A stretch of DNA of 34,836 nucleotides from Streptacidiphilus pinicola (GTDB lineage Bacteria; Actinomycetota; Actinomycetes; Streptomycetales; Streptomycetaceae): the NCBI RefSeq assembly GCF_003258295.1, contig NZ_QKYN01000030.1, positions 1-34,836 of the forward strand, read 5' to 3'. The translations under genes were made by a program, and so were the position numbers. A model generated the notes under the pieces. It saw only the letters and a list, made by a program, of their open reading frames with translations. It searched no databases and was not told the origin of the DNA. Below, piece by piece: positions 15,687 to 23,907 of the stretch (its first letter is position 1; each line of letters starts with the position of its first letter).

Positions 15687-16237
15687 AGGTTCTCTCCGAT
15701 CGGTGTTCCGTCCGGTCGGCGGCGCTGCACGGGCTCGTGCTGGAGGTACGCGGCGACCCCGCTCCGGCGTGCGGCGTCTGTGGCGGCGAGCAGCGTGTAC
15801 TCGCCCGGGTCCATGGCGGCACGCCATTCGTCCAGGCTGCGCACGGACAGGTCGCTGTGCTCGGTGGGGTCGAGCACGATCGCGTCGATCTGGTCGTCTG
15901 TGAGGGTGCCGCCATCGAAGGTGAAGCCGATGTGGCACAGCGGCCAGCCGCCGCCGACCGGAGCGAACGAGGTGGCCAGCAGCCGCGGCTCCCCAGCGAA
16001 GCGGATGCCGGTCTCCTCGAAGCACTCGCGCACGGCGGTCTCCCACGGCGTCTCACCCTTCTCGGTGTTCCCGCCGGGCCAGTCCCACCTGTCTGGGTCC
16101 AGGACCGAGCGCATCTGCATCGGCCGGCCTTGGGTGTCGGTGAAGAACAAGCAGCCGAAGAACGTCGCGTTGGCGATCGTCGTGACGTACTGGTCCGGGG
16201 GCAGCCACCCGTGTCCGGGGCTGGCCTCTTCAGTCAT
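15683..16237 (-). CDS. Nudix hydrolase
   Basis: The protein has 184 aa. A complete Nudix box is present: G56-x5-E62-x7-REcfEEtGI, reading GGNTEKGETPWETAVRECFE. Preceding residues DRWDWPGG are typical of the strand before the box. A C-terminal helix region (SLDEWRAAMDPGEYTLLAATD) follows. Nudix enzymes hydrolyse nucleoside diphosphates linked to another group; the substrate is unknown. It overlaps the second Nudix gene upstream (ATGA) and the ABC exporter downstream (GTGA). Two Nudix genes in tandem next to a nucleoside-like cluster suggest handling of nucleotide-linked intermediates or removal of damaged nucleotides. Confidence 0.88.
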   Translation of the reverse strand: MTEEASPGHGWLPPDQYVTTIANATFFGCLFFTDTQGRPMQMRSVLDPDRWDWPGGNTEKGETPWETAVRECFEETGIRFAGEPRLLATSFAPVGGGWPLCHIGFTFDGGTLTDDQIDAIVLDPTEHSDLSVRSLDEWRAAMDPGEYTLLAATDAARRSGVAAYLQHEPVQRRRPDGTPIGENL

Positions 16238-16725
16238 CGGGACTCCAGGTAGGCGGTGGGGCGTTCGCCGCGGTGGACCTGCGTGGCGGCGAGGAGGTTC
16301 CGGGCGTTGTACTGCTCCATCAGCCCGGATTCAGCGGCTTCCTCGGGTTCCCACCAGTGGTGGGCCAGGATCTCCCCGGCCGGCACGGCGATACGGTCGA
16401 CGTCGGCGGCGTCGATGGGGAGATGGAAGGTGAACATGTGACATGGGTAGGCGTAGGGGTTGTCGGTCGCTGCTCCCGGCCACAGTTCGGCGGCTGCGGT
16501 GAGCCAGCACACTGTCAACAGCTGACCGGCGATGCCGTTAACACCGACTTCCTCGCGGGCCTCACGCTCGCAACCCCGCTTCGGGGGCTCGTCGTGCTCG
16601 ATCTTGCCGCCCGGCAGGACCCACCGGTTCGACTTGGCGTGGTGTACCAGGAGCACGCGCCCGTCGTCGGGGTGTGGGATGTAGGCGGCTGCCGCTGCGG
16701 CGAACAGCGCACGTTCAGAACTCAC
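16234..16725 (-). CDS. Nudix hydrolase
   Basis: 163 aa from a GTG at 16723-16725, chosen because GGAGG lies 5-9 bases upstream; an ATG at 16750-16752 would add 9 residues with a weaker site. The Nudix box is complete: G40-x5-E46-x7-REareEvGV, with the preceding NRWVLPGGKIEHDE. The rest is a beta-rich fold with MFTFHLPIDAADVDRIAVP and HHWWEPEEAAESG. First gene of the Nudix-Nudix-ABC unit, separated by about 300 bp from the sulfotransferase gene. The exact substrate is unknown. Confidence 0.85.
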   Translation of the reverse strand: MSSERALFAAAAAAYIPHPDDGRVLLVHHAKSNRWVLPGGKIEHDEPPKRGCEREAREEVGVNGIAGQLLTVCWLTAAAELWPGAATDNPYAYPCHMFTFHLPIDAADVDRIAVPAGEILAHHWWEPEEAAESGLMEQYNARNLLAATQVHRGERPTAYLESR

Positions 16726-17032
16726 GGGGCCTCCACGGTCGGAATCGGGCATGCCTGTTGAAGCCTCAAGCAGCCCTGCCCGTAGACGAGTTGGGATGCC
16801 GAGGCGATGCAGTCTGCCGGGTGGGTCGGACAGTTGCGGGCATGTCGTGCGCGTCGGCACTCGAACGTGTGATCCCGTCCGTGTGTCGCTGGCGCGGGCG
16901 GCGCGGCAGGTGGTTGGCTCACCACACCGCCCGTGAGAGGTCAGTTCTCCGCGACGCTGCCGGGCTCGGCTTCGAGGGTGGCTCCGCGCCGCTCAGTACA
17001 CGATCGCTGGAGAAGCCTCTGCCCCTCGTTCG
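16726..17032. other. Intergenic gap within the metabolic block
   Basis: 307 bp between the sulfotransferase stop and the Nudix start, both minus strand. No plausible gene is visible. It probably holds a separate promoter for the Nudix-Nudix-ABC genes. A small stem-loop GTGGT/ACCAC (16910-16925) is the only structure I see. Confidence 0.5.
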
Positions 17033-18067
17033 TCATCGGGTCGCCGCCGGGTAAGGCTCGCGGATGCCGAGTGACTGGATCAGCCGCTGGATGCGGTCCA
17101 CCTCGCCCCGACTGTCGGCGAGCAGGTCGCGGTGGGTGACGTGGATGGTTCGCTCGGCCGGTGCCGCGTCGGTCGCGGCCGTGAACACCTCCCATGCCTC
17201 CTCCTCGGTCAGCGGGATGCCGCCCTGGTGGAAGCGGAAGTGGTTGCGGCGCATCGAGTCCGCCGTGCCGGCCTGGTCCCGTGTGATGGTCACGAACAGG
17301 GCCCGGTGGCCGGTGATGGCGTCGAGTTGCGGGATGCGAAGCGAGTTGAACGGCGACTTGGTGATGAAGGCGGGCCGGTCGAAGTGGGCGCAGTGGGCTT
17401 GGATGCTCGCGGTGAGAGTGAGCGGGTCTGTGAGTCCGGCCCGGGTGATCTCATAGGCGTGGCCACCGAGGTGCCGGTAGGTGGGGATGGTGCGGGCGTA
17501 CAGGTCTTCGGCTTCGTACGGCATGACCAGGCCGGGGATGAGGCGGGTGTTCTTGTTGTCGACGGCGAGCACGGTGTCGCTGATGGACTCGAAGGACTGG
17601 CGTGCGGGGTGGGCGAGGTTGCGGACGGGCCAGGCCCAGCAGGAGGCGGTGGTGAAGTAGGCGTAGTGGCCGGTGCTGGCGAGGACGTTGTAGAGGTGGC
17701 TGGTGCCGGAGCGCGGAGCACCGACGATGAACACGAGGGTGCGCGGCGTGTGGGTGGCCAGGGGACGCGGGGCGTAGGGGGCGCGGGCCTCGAGTTCCTG
17801 TCGGAGGTCGATGCCCTCGGCCGCGGCGATGTCCGCGCTGAACGGTGGCAGTTGGCCTGTGGCGCGGATCTGGTCGAGGGTGGCGGAGAGGTACGCGAGC
17901 GTCGCGGCGTTCGGCGTGATGCCCTGCGCGTACCTCTCCTCCAGGACCTCGGCCAGGACGTAGTGCCGGGGGTCGTCGGTGAACCTGTAGGCCCGGGTGC
18001 GGTACAGGGCGATCGCAGCGCCTTCGGGGTTGGGGTCTTTGAGCTGCGCATCGAGGTCGTGGATCAA
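17033..18067 (-). CDS. Sulfotransferase family protein
   Basis: 344 aa from a TTG at 18065-18067, which overlaps the phosphotransferase stop as TTGA and has GAGGA 4 bases upstream. No ATG or GTG lies nearby, and the open frame beyond is a shadow. The PAPS 5'-phosphosulfate loop reads VFIVGAPRSGTSHLYN (P-loop 116-123), and the 3'-phosphate motif reads TITRDQAGTADSMRRN (Arg263, Ser271). ITKSPFNSLRIPQL between them is typical of the Sulfotransfer_3 type family. It would transfer sulfate from PAPS to a hydroxyl or amino group of a small molecule or glycan. Last gene of the eight-gene run that starts with the epimerase. Confidence 0.85.
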   Translation of the reverse strand: MIHDLDAQLKDPNPEGAAIALYRTRAYRFTDDPRHYVLAEVLEERYAQGITPNAATLAYLSATLDQIRATGQLPPFSADIAAAEGIDLRQELEARAPYAPRPLATHTPRTLVFIVGAPRSGTSHLYNVLASTGHYAYFTTASCWAWPVRNLAHPARQSFESISDTVLAVDNKNTRLIPGLVMPYEAEDLYARTIPTYRHLGGHAYEITRAGLTDPLTLTASIQAHCAHFDRPAFITKSPFNSLRIPQLDAITGHRALFVTITRDQAGTADSMRRNHFRFHQGGIPLTEEEAWEVFTAATDAAPAERTIHVTHRDLLADSRGEVDRIQRLIQSLGIREPYPAATR

Positions 18068-18795
18068 CGGTTCCTCGCTTCGGCAGTGTCGGGGTTGCGC
18101 CAGGTGTGGATGTAGCCGTGCCGGCCGAGATAGGGGGCGGTAAGGATGTGATGGATCTCCATCCAGTCGCCCAGGCGTTCCGTGGTGCACGGGTGCGGGA
18201 CGTGCTGGTTGTAGGCGTTCAGCGCTCGCTGGATGGTGGTTTCGGCCAGCAGTCCGTGGGTCATGGCGGTGGTCATGCAGAGCTTGGCCAAGTCGTAGCC
18301 GAAGGGAGCCAAGGTCAGGTCGTCGAAATCGACCACGACGACGCCGGTATCGGTGACGAGGAAGTTCCTCGGGTTGGCGTCCTTGTAGAAAGCGGCCGAT
18401 TCGCTCGCAGCGGCCGTGAGGATGCTGCGCGCCTGCGTGGCCGTGATCGTCGGCGCGGGCACGGCCCCGGCGTCCAGCAGAGCTTGGACGCGCGCGATGC
18501 GGGGTGCGATGAACGCCGCCAGCTCCCCGGGGCCCGGCACCCGATAGGGCGCGTCGAGTCGCGCGCGGTGCAGTTCTGCACGGTGGCCGGCAGCGTGCGC
18601 CTCAGCGAGGACGACCGCGGCGGCCGGCAGGTCATCGGGGCCGACGTGATGCCCTGCGATGGTCTCGAAGCGCAGTGCCGCGCCTTGGCGGCGCAGTAGT
18701 CGCGGTACTGGCGTCCCGAGCCGGGCCAGCCACGCATGGTGCGCGCTGGCTTGCTCTGCGGCCTGGGCGCTGGGGTAGGTCTTGGCGAAGACCAA
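18064..18795 (-). CDS. Phosphotransferase (APH/choline kinase-like fold)
   Basis: 243 aa from a TTG at 18793-18795; the frame is open upstream but would overlap the methyltransferase. A short N-lobe keeps a lysine in VFAKTYPSAQ (Lys5). FETIAGHHVG forms the hinge, and the catalytic loop reads YKDANPRNF (Asp139, Asn144), with the metal-binding DFDD at 156-159. The usual His of HxDxxxxN is Lys here. The first strands of the N-lobe (Gly-rich loop) are missing, so it is shorter than typical aminoglycoside phosphotransferases. It may modify an intermediate, give self-resistance, or be a diverged homologue. It lies 14 bp after the methyltransferase gene and overlaps the sulfotransferase gene. Confidence 0.75.
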   Translation of the reverse strand: MVFAKTYPSAQAAEQASAHHAWLARLGTPVPRLLRRQGAALRFETIAGHHVGPDDLPAAAVVLAEAHAAGHRAELHRARLDAPYRVPGPGELAAFIAPRIARVQALLDAGAVPAPTITATQARSILTAAASESAAFYKDANPRNFLVTDTGVVVVDFDDLTLAPFGYDLAKLCMTTAMTHGLLAETTIQRALNAYNQHVPHPCTTERLGDWMEIHHILTAPYLGRHGYIHTWRNPDTAEARNR

Positions 18796-18809
18796 GGGGG
18801 CGGGCCCTT

Positions 18810-19640
18810 TCAGTGAGGGGCGGTGCCGATGAGGTAGCTGACGACGGACGATGTCTCCACCGGGCCGTCGGGCAGCACGGAACGGAGCTGGTGCGCGAGT
18901 GCGTCGGGGTCGCCAGCGAGTCCTTCGGGGAGCCGGTATTTGGGGGATGTGGCCAGGTAGGCGGCAGTGTGCGCAAGGTCGCGGAAGCGGAAGCGGTGCA
19001 CCTCGTGGTGAACGTGGCGGACCGTCAGGGCGTGGTCGGCGACGTCGCGCATGTTGGCGCTGTGGAATGCCCCGTACAGTCCCGTGCGCCGTTCGGCGTC
19101 CGGATCGAGGCCGGCCCGCGCAACGAGACGGTCCAGTGAGGCGTAGCTGTCGGCGGACTTGGTGGCGAGGATGACGGTCCCGTCCGGGTGCAGGCAGCGC
19201 ACGATCTCGCTCAGCACGCGGCGCGGGTCGGGCGCGTGGTAAAGGCAGAATGCGGCCACAGTCAGTGCCGTGCTGCCGTCGGCCAGTGGCAGGTGGTGGA
19301 AGTCCGCCTGGGCCGCCGTGGCGGCGGCACCGGTCTGCTCCAGGCGGGCGCGGGTGGCGCGCAGCATGGCCCCGGAGGCGTCGATGGCCACGATGCGGGA
19401 GCCGGGGAGCGCGCGGGTCAAGGCGAGGGTGGACGCGCCGCGCCCGCAGCCGATGTCCAGGACCGGCCGGCCGGGGCGCGGTCGTGCGCCGACGGCGTAC
19501 GCGGCGAGGACTTCGGGGGTGGCGCGCCCGGTGATCTTGGCGGCCATCAGCGCTCCGGTGCGGCTGGCGAGCCGGTCTCCGTCACGGTAGAGCACGCCGC
19601 CGACAAGGTGCGGGTCAAGGAACGGGGAAGGGTCAGCCAC
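18810..19640 (-). CDS. Class I SAM-dependent methyltransferase
   Basis: The protein has 276 aa, with a GTG start preceded by a GGGGGAG ribosome-binding site. Motif I is VLDIGCGRGAS (60-70), the acidic end of strand 2 is RIVAIDASGAML, and motif II/III is AAQADFHHLPLADGS then LTVAAFCLYHAPDPRRVL, with LHPDGTVILATKS after it. This is the methyltransf_11/25 type acting on small molecules. The variable C-terminal part (190-276) is helical. It could methylate O, N or C of the cluster product. 33 bp separate it from the P-loop kinase gene upstream. Confidence 0.85.
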   Translation of the reverse strand: MADPSPFLDPHLVGGVLYRDGDRLASRTGALMAAKITGRATPEVLAAYAVGARPRPGRPVLDIGCGRGASTLALTRALPGSRIVAIDASGAMLRATRARLEQTGAAATAAQADFHHLPLADGSTALTVAAFCLYHAPDPRRVLSEIVRCLHPDGTVILATKSADSYASLDRLVARAGLDPDAERRTGLYGAFHSANMRDVADHALTVRHVHHEVHRFRFRDLAHTAAYLATSPKYRLPEGLAGDPDALAHQLRSVLPDGPVETSSVVSYLIGTAPH

Positions 19641-19673
19641 GGCTCCCCCTCTTCGCGAGGGTCAGGCCGGTGT

Positions 19674-20198
19674 TTAGGCGGCGGCCGTGATCTTGGCGTC
19701 GCCGATCTGGGCCAGCAAGGCTCTGGCCTGGCGTCGGCTGGTGATGCGGTAGACGGCGGCGTCGCGGGCGTGCTCCTGGATCAGTGCCACAACGCGCGGG
19801 GCCATGCTCTTGCGGTAGCCCCACACGTAGCGCAGGAAGCTCCAGGTGATCCGGTCGTAGACGCCGGTCGCATCGTTCTGGCCGCCGCCGTACCGGAGCC
19901 GCCGCTGGGCGATGCCCCACAGGCACACTCGCGCGGGAAGGTCCAGGAAGACCACGGTGTCGGCTCTGGTGAGCCGGATGGGGAGCGTGGCGGCGTAGTT
20001 CCCCTCGATCACCCACGACGGTGCGGCGACCAGCTCCTCTTGGATCGCGGCGAACTTCTCCTTGTCCAGCGCGTTCCATCCGTCGTCGTAGTACACGGCG
20101 TCCAGGTGCGTCACAGGTGCCTCGATGAGCTCCCCGAGGCGGTTCGACAGCCATGTCTTGCCACTGCCGCCGCAGCCGATGAGGGCGATTCGTTTCAC
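19674..20198 (-). CDS. P-loop kinase, adenylate-kinase-like (FlaR / topology modulation family)
   Basis: The protein has 174 aa, with a GTG start. Walker A is GCGGSGKT (8-15), followed by HLDAVYYDDGWNALDKEKF and the strand WVIEGNYAAT. TVVFLDLPARVCLWGIAQRR is the typical downstream region of this small P-loop family, often annotated as DNA topology modulation or FlaR-related. Homologues are probably small-molecule (nucleotide-type) kinases, and the topology name has little support. In this setting it could phosphorylate a nucleoside or sugar intermediate. Gap of 45 bp from the glycosyltransferase gene upstream and 33 bp to the methyltransferase gene downstream. Confidence 0.75.
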   Translation of the reverse strand: MKRIALIGCGGSGKTWLSNRLGELIEAPVTHLDAVYYDDGWNALDKEKFAAIQEELVAAPSWVIEGNYAATLPIRLTRADTVVFLDLPARVCLWGIAQRRLRYGGGQNDATGVYDRITWSFLRYVWGYRKSMAPRVVALIQEHARDAAVYRITSRRQARALLAQIGDAKITAAA

Positions 20199-20243
20199 GA
20201 GTAGGGACGCTATCGAGCCGGGTGAGGGGGACGAGGTAGGAAA

Positions 20244-21272
20244 TCACGATTCTCCCCCAAATCGACGCAAGCTTATGTTGATCGTTTGGACTTGTCGCGA
20301 CAGGCGGAAGGGATCCAGGCGCTCAAGGCAGCGCGTCAGTAAGCGCGTTCGCTCGCTCACGGTCATGGCGGCGACGGCGCGGGTGATATCGGTCACGTGG
20401 GCTCCGTCGTCCGCGTGGAGCTCGCCGGGGACGACGGTTCCCGCTCCCCGGTAGCGCGCCGGAACGATCGGTGCGCATCCGGACAAGACGGACTCGAAGA
20501 TGCGTTGGGTGTACTGGCCGGAGTTCACGTACCGGTCCGGGGCGAGTAGCACCGTGGCGTGCGCTTCCCGGTGCAGGGCGACGCCGTGCCGGAAGGGGAC
20601 GCGACCGATGAACCGCACGTGGGGCCAGCGGCCCGTGTCGGTCCACTTGCCCGCGACTACGTGGTCCAACTCCCGTGCTGGCGGGGCGAAGAACTCCCCG
20701 AACGCCCGGTCGCGGCCGTACTGGTTCCCGACGTACACCAGCGGCAGCCTGCGGCCGGTCGACGCGAGCGCGGCGGGATCAGCCTGATCGATTGCCCGGT
20801 CGGCGACGGGGAACAGCAGGCTCACGGCATGGTGCCGCGGGTACAGCGCCGGTTCGAGGACCGTGACGTGCGCCGTCTGCCGCAGCGGGTCGGCCGGGGC
20901 GAGCTGCTGATCCTTGTCCCACAGCAGCGCGGGCACGCCGAGGGTGTGCACGTAGTGGGCGATGAGCTGCTGCTGGCGGTGCAGGTCGCAGGTGTGCCCC
21001 AGCGTCCCGCACGGGCTGTCGTTACGGCCGGGGACGGGCCAGCGCCATTCCAGGAACAGCGCGTCGATGTCCGGCAGCCCCGCGTCCCACCCGTACGGCC
21101 CGCCGACGGGCGTGCCGGACTCGGCGCTATCGCGGTCGACCTGGAGGAACGTGATCTGGTGCCCGGTCTCGATCAGGCCGTCCACGAGCGCCTTGCGGTG
21201 GCTGCGTCCGCCGTCGGGGGTGTCGGTGATCCCGTCGCCGAGGAAGCCCCAGAAGCTGTAGCCGATCCTCAT
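20244..21272 (-). CDS. Glycosyltransferase (GT4/CgeB-like), contains a TTA codon
   Basis: 342 aa from the ATG at 21270-21272, which overlaps the carbamoyltransferase stop (ATGA) and follows GGAGGA closely. The N-terminal Rossmann-like half reads MRIGYSFWGFLGDGITDTP. The C-terminal half carries LVYVGNQYGRDRAF, HVRFIGRVPFRHGVAL and YTQRIFESVLSGCAPIVPA, where the E-x7-E-like region and the Gly-Cys-Ala-Pro turn match the nucleotide-sugar site of GT-B enzymes (Glyco_trans_1_2 type). A rare TTA leucine codon lies at 20340-20342, near the C-terminus, so translation should need the bldA tRNA. It probably adds a sugar to the cluster product. Confidence 0.78.
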   Translation of the reverse strand: MRIGYSFWGFLGDGITDTPDGGRSHRKALVDGLIETGHQITFLQVDRDSAESGTPVGGPYGWDAGLPDIDALFLEWRWPVPGRNDSPCGTLGHTCDLHRQQQLIAHYVHTLGVPALLWDKDQQLAPADPLRQTAHVTVLEPALYPRHHAVSLLFPVADRAIDQADPAALASTGRRLPLVYVGNQYGRDRAFGEFFAPPARELDHVVAGKWTDTGRWPHVRFIGRVPFRHGVALHREAHATVLLAPDRYVNSGQYTQRIFESVLSGCAPIVPARYRGAGTVVPGELHADDGAHVTDITRAVAAMTVSERTRLLTRCLERLDPFRLSRQVQTINISLRRFGGES

Positions 21273-22972
21273 GTCTCCTCCACCCACCAGCCCTCCAGCA
21301 AGAGGGCGTCAATGCCGGATTCGGTCAGGCAGTCCAGGGCGTGATCAGGGGTGCCGCAAATCGGCTTGCCCTTGATGTTCAGGCTGGTGTTGATCAGCAC
21401 CGGCACGCCGGTGATTGCCGCGAACTCGGACAGGACGGAGTGCAGGAACGGGTTGCGGTCGCTGTCGAGGGTCTGGACCCGGGCGAGGCCGTTGTCGTGG
21501 ACGACGGCCGGGATCATCTCGCGGGCGCGGTCGGTCACACCGCTGGCGAAGGACATGAACGGGGCGGCCTGCCTGAGGGTGAAGTACTGCCTGGCGTGCT
21601 CGGCAGTCACCACAGGCGCGAAGGGACGGAAAGGCTCGCGGAACTTCACTCGTGCGTTCAGCCGCTCCACCACCTCCGGCTTGAGGGGGGACGCCAGGAT
21701 CGACCGGTTGCCCAGCGCGCGGGGGCCGGCCTCCAGCGCTCCTTGGAACAGGCCGACGATCTTCCCCTGCGCCAGCTGCCCGGCCAGGTAGCGGGCGGCG
21801 TGTGCGGGTCGGTGCGCGGTCATGCCGGGCCGCGGCTGTGATCCGAGGTCCAGGCCGGGAAACTCGGGTCCCAGGTAGCAGCGCCCGTCCACGCCCTCCA
21901 CGAGTCGGGGAGCACGGGTCTGGTGGACGGCCAGCGCCGCGCCCGCAGCGGTGCCCGAGTCGCCCGGCGCGGGAGGGACGAACACCTCGTCATACCCCGC
22001 GCGCTCGACGATCTTCCCGAGGCTGACGCAGTTCAGGGCCACGCCCCCGCCCACACACAAAGCCCTCTGCCCAGTGCGGTGCCGAGCCTGGACGGCCAGG
22101 TGAACCATGACCTGCTCGGTGCGCTCCTGGAGTGCGGCGGCAAGATCGGCGTGGATCTGGCCGGGTTCCTCGGCCGGCATGCGGCGCGGGCAGGTCGCGG
22201 CCACGAACGCGGGCGACAGGCGCGGATACCGGCTGGACATGACCCGCAGCGGGAACCAGGAAGGATCCAGCGCGAAGGCGTCCGCGGTGATCGAGATGGC
22301 CTCGGCGAACAGGGCGCGGAACCGCGTCGGATCCCCGAGTGCGGCGAGCGCCATGACGGTGCCCTCCTCGTCGCCGCGCCGCCATCCCAGGTGCTCGGTG
22401 ACAGCCCCGTAGGCGTAGCCAAGGGAAGCGGGATCAGGCAGCGACCAGCGGCCCGTCAGGGCGACTCCCGCCGCTTCCCTGCGCGCGGTGCAGATGGACG
22501 TGGTGGTCGTCTCACCGAGGCTGTCCACCACCAGCACGGCGGCCTGCTCGAACAGGGACGCGGCGAACGCGTATAGCCCGTGGGCCCGATGGTGCTCCAC
22601 GCCGTGCAGGGCCGCGTTCGGGAAGCGCTGCCCGAAGGCTCGCAGCCGCTCGGACGCGCGCCCGTGGACCCGAAGGAAGCTCCGAACCCGGGGCAGCGCC
22701 CGGGGAGCTGTGGCCGGCCGAAGGTGCCACCATGGCGTCGCCCCGCGCAGGTACAGGCGCGGCGAGAAGTTGTACGCCACGTCCGTCACATCGGCGGCCG
22801 ACAGACCAGCAGTCCTCAGCAGCCACCCGACAGACCTTTCCGGGTACGCCTTGGTGTGCTTCTCGCCGTTGAGACGCTCCTCCTCCACCAGGCCAACCAA
22901 CGACCCGTCCATGATCAGCGCCGCCGCCGAGTCGTGCGTGCCCGAGCACAACCCCACCACTACCGGCTTCAT
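21269..22972 (-). CDS. O-carbamoyltransferase (NodU/CmcH/TobZ family)
   Basis: 567 aa from the ATG at 22970-22972, which overlaps the preceding stop as ATGA; longer in-frame extensions are shadow. The N-terminal Kae1/YrdC-like catalytic part has CSGTHDSAAAL (9-19), EEERLNGEKHTKAYP and the metal-binding EHHRAH (126-131). GGVALNC (309-315) and GDSGTAAGAAL (337-347) follow. The C-terminal domain has GPRALGNRSILASP (416-429), FREPFRPFAPVV and INTSLNIKGKPI. All family hallmarks are intact. The enzyme uses carbamoyl phosphate and ATP to form a carbamoyl ester on a hydroxyl of an antibiotic or sugar. Coupled to the thymidylate-synthase-like gene upstream and the glycosyltransferase downstream. Confidence 0.92.
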   Translation of the reverse strand: MKPVVVGLCSGTHDSAAALIMDGSLVGLVEEERLNGEKHTKAYPERSVGWLLRTAGLSAADVTDVAYNFSPRLYLRGATPWWHLRPATAPRALPRVRSFLRVHGRASERLRAFGQRFPNAALHGVEHHRAHGLYAFAASLFEQAAVLVVDSLGETTTTSICTARREAAGVALTGRWSLPDPASLGYAYGAVTEHLGWRRGDEEGTVMALAALGDPTRFRALFAEAISITADAFALDPSWFPLRVMSSRYPRLSPAFVAATCPRRMPAEEPGQIHADLAAALQERTEQVMVHLAVQARHRTGQRALCVGGGVALNCVSLGKIVERAGYDEVFVPPAPGDSGTAAGAALAVHQTRAPRLVEGVDGRCYLGPEFPGLDLGSQPRPGMTAHRPAHAARYLAGQLAQGKIVGLFQGALEAGPRALGNRSILASPLKPEVVERLNARVKFREPFRPFAPVVTAEHARQYFTLRQAAPFMSFASGVTDRAREMIPAVVHDNGLARVQTLDSDRNPFLHSVLSEFAAITGVPVLINTSLNIKGKPICGTPDHALDCLTESGIDALLLEGWWVEET

Positions 22973-23907
22973 CGAGCCGTCCTCCCGTCCAGCACCGCGT
23001 ACCAGTTGCTCAATCCCGATCCGAGGACGTCGGTCGCGGAAGCGACCATCTGCCGTGCGTCGGCCCGGTCTCCGCCCTTCCAAACTCGGTAGCTGCGCAT
23101 CACCTCCGCGAAGGCACCCCACGCGGACGGCGGCGTGCCCCCGGCGACGATCTGTTCCATCAGAGCGTCGAACGTCTCCCACGGCACGCCCAGCGGCTCC
23201 ATGGCACGGCTCGGTTGCGGAGCGGACAGGAGCGCGAGGGCGTCGGCGATGTTCTGCTGGTACAGGTGCAGCGAGTCCGCGTGGTGGTGGTACTCGCCCA
23301 GCTCCGCGCCGATCCAGTGGGCCATCAGCTCGTGCAGGATCGTCGCGGTGAAGATGTCGTAGCAGAACCCGAGCCACAGGTCCTGGCTGCGCATCGTGGT
23401 GTGCATCTCCAGTCGGCCGTCACGCAGGTAGAAGCGGTAGCCGAGGGTGCAGGGCACGTCGCTGTGGCCGGGGATGTCCCGGGCCGGGTTGTAGAGCTGG
23501 ACCAGGGCGCGGCGCGAGTCGGGGTCGGCGAGCAGCGTCCGGCGCACGTGGTCGATCTGGTCGACCTCGTCGAGGCCCTTGCGCCACGCCCTCATGCGTG
23601 GCCCGTACGCGCCGAGCAGCACACCGGCGTCGGTGTACTGGGCCATGCGTTGGTTGTAGGTGTAGATCCACGGCGCGTCAGAGCCGGACAGAATCCACAC
23701 CGCCTCGGCGGCGGCGAAGGCCGCGTTGAGCACCCGCGCGGGCGGTAAGTGGACCATCCGGCGGCGCGGCTGCGTCAGCGTCAGGTGCGCGCCGATGACC
23801 TCGGTGGTGGCCATGCCGCGCGGCTTGACCGCGCGCCCGTGTTCGAGCACGGCGGAGCATGCCCGGGTGAATAGCTCGTTGGCCGAAGCCGCCTCCACAC
23901 AGATCAT
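22969..23907 (-). CDS. Thymidylate-synthase-superfamily enzyme, predicted (hydroxy)methylase of a cytosine nucleotide
   Basis: 312 aa from the ATG at 23905-23907 (ATGA overlap with the epimerase stop); a longer open extension is shadow. The ThyA fold is recognisable: active-site Cys153 in VPCTLGYRFY, the phosphate/substrate segment RSQDLWLGFCYDIF (Arg173, Ser174, Asp176), and ADSLHLYQQN with His214 and Tyr216. The residue aligned with E. coli Asn177, which reads uracil, is Asp184. In T4 dCMP hydroxymethylase an Asp at this place selects cytosine, and the same change lets TS act on dCMP. The predicted product is a 5-methyl- or 5-hydroxymethyl-cytosine nucleotide, as in mildiomycin biosynthesis. 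The gene has a rare TTA codon (23746-23748), so it is likely bldA dependent. Confidence 0.82.
   Translation of the reverse strand: MICVEAASANELFTRACSAVLEHGRAVKPRGMATTEVIGAHLTLTQPRRRMVHLPPARVLNAAFAAAEAVWILSGSDAPWIYTYNQRMAQYTDAGVLLGAYGPRMRAWRKGLDEVDQIDHVRRTLLADPDSRRALVQLYNPARDIPGHSDVPCTLGYRFYLRDGRLEMHTTMRSQDLWLGFCYDIFTATILHELMAHWIGAELGEYHHHADSLHLYQQNIADALALLSAPQPSRAMEPLGVPWETFDALMEQIVAGGTPPSAWGAFAEVMRSYRVWKGGDRADARQMVASATDVLGSGLSNWYAVLDGRTAR

Noticed and set aside
17132-18115. Long plus-strand open frame opposite the sulfotransferase and phosphotransferase genes
   Set aside because: Low-complexity Gly/Val/Arg-rich translation; mirror of a well-supported minus-strand gene with intact motifs.
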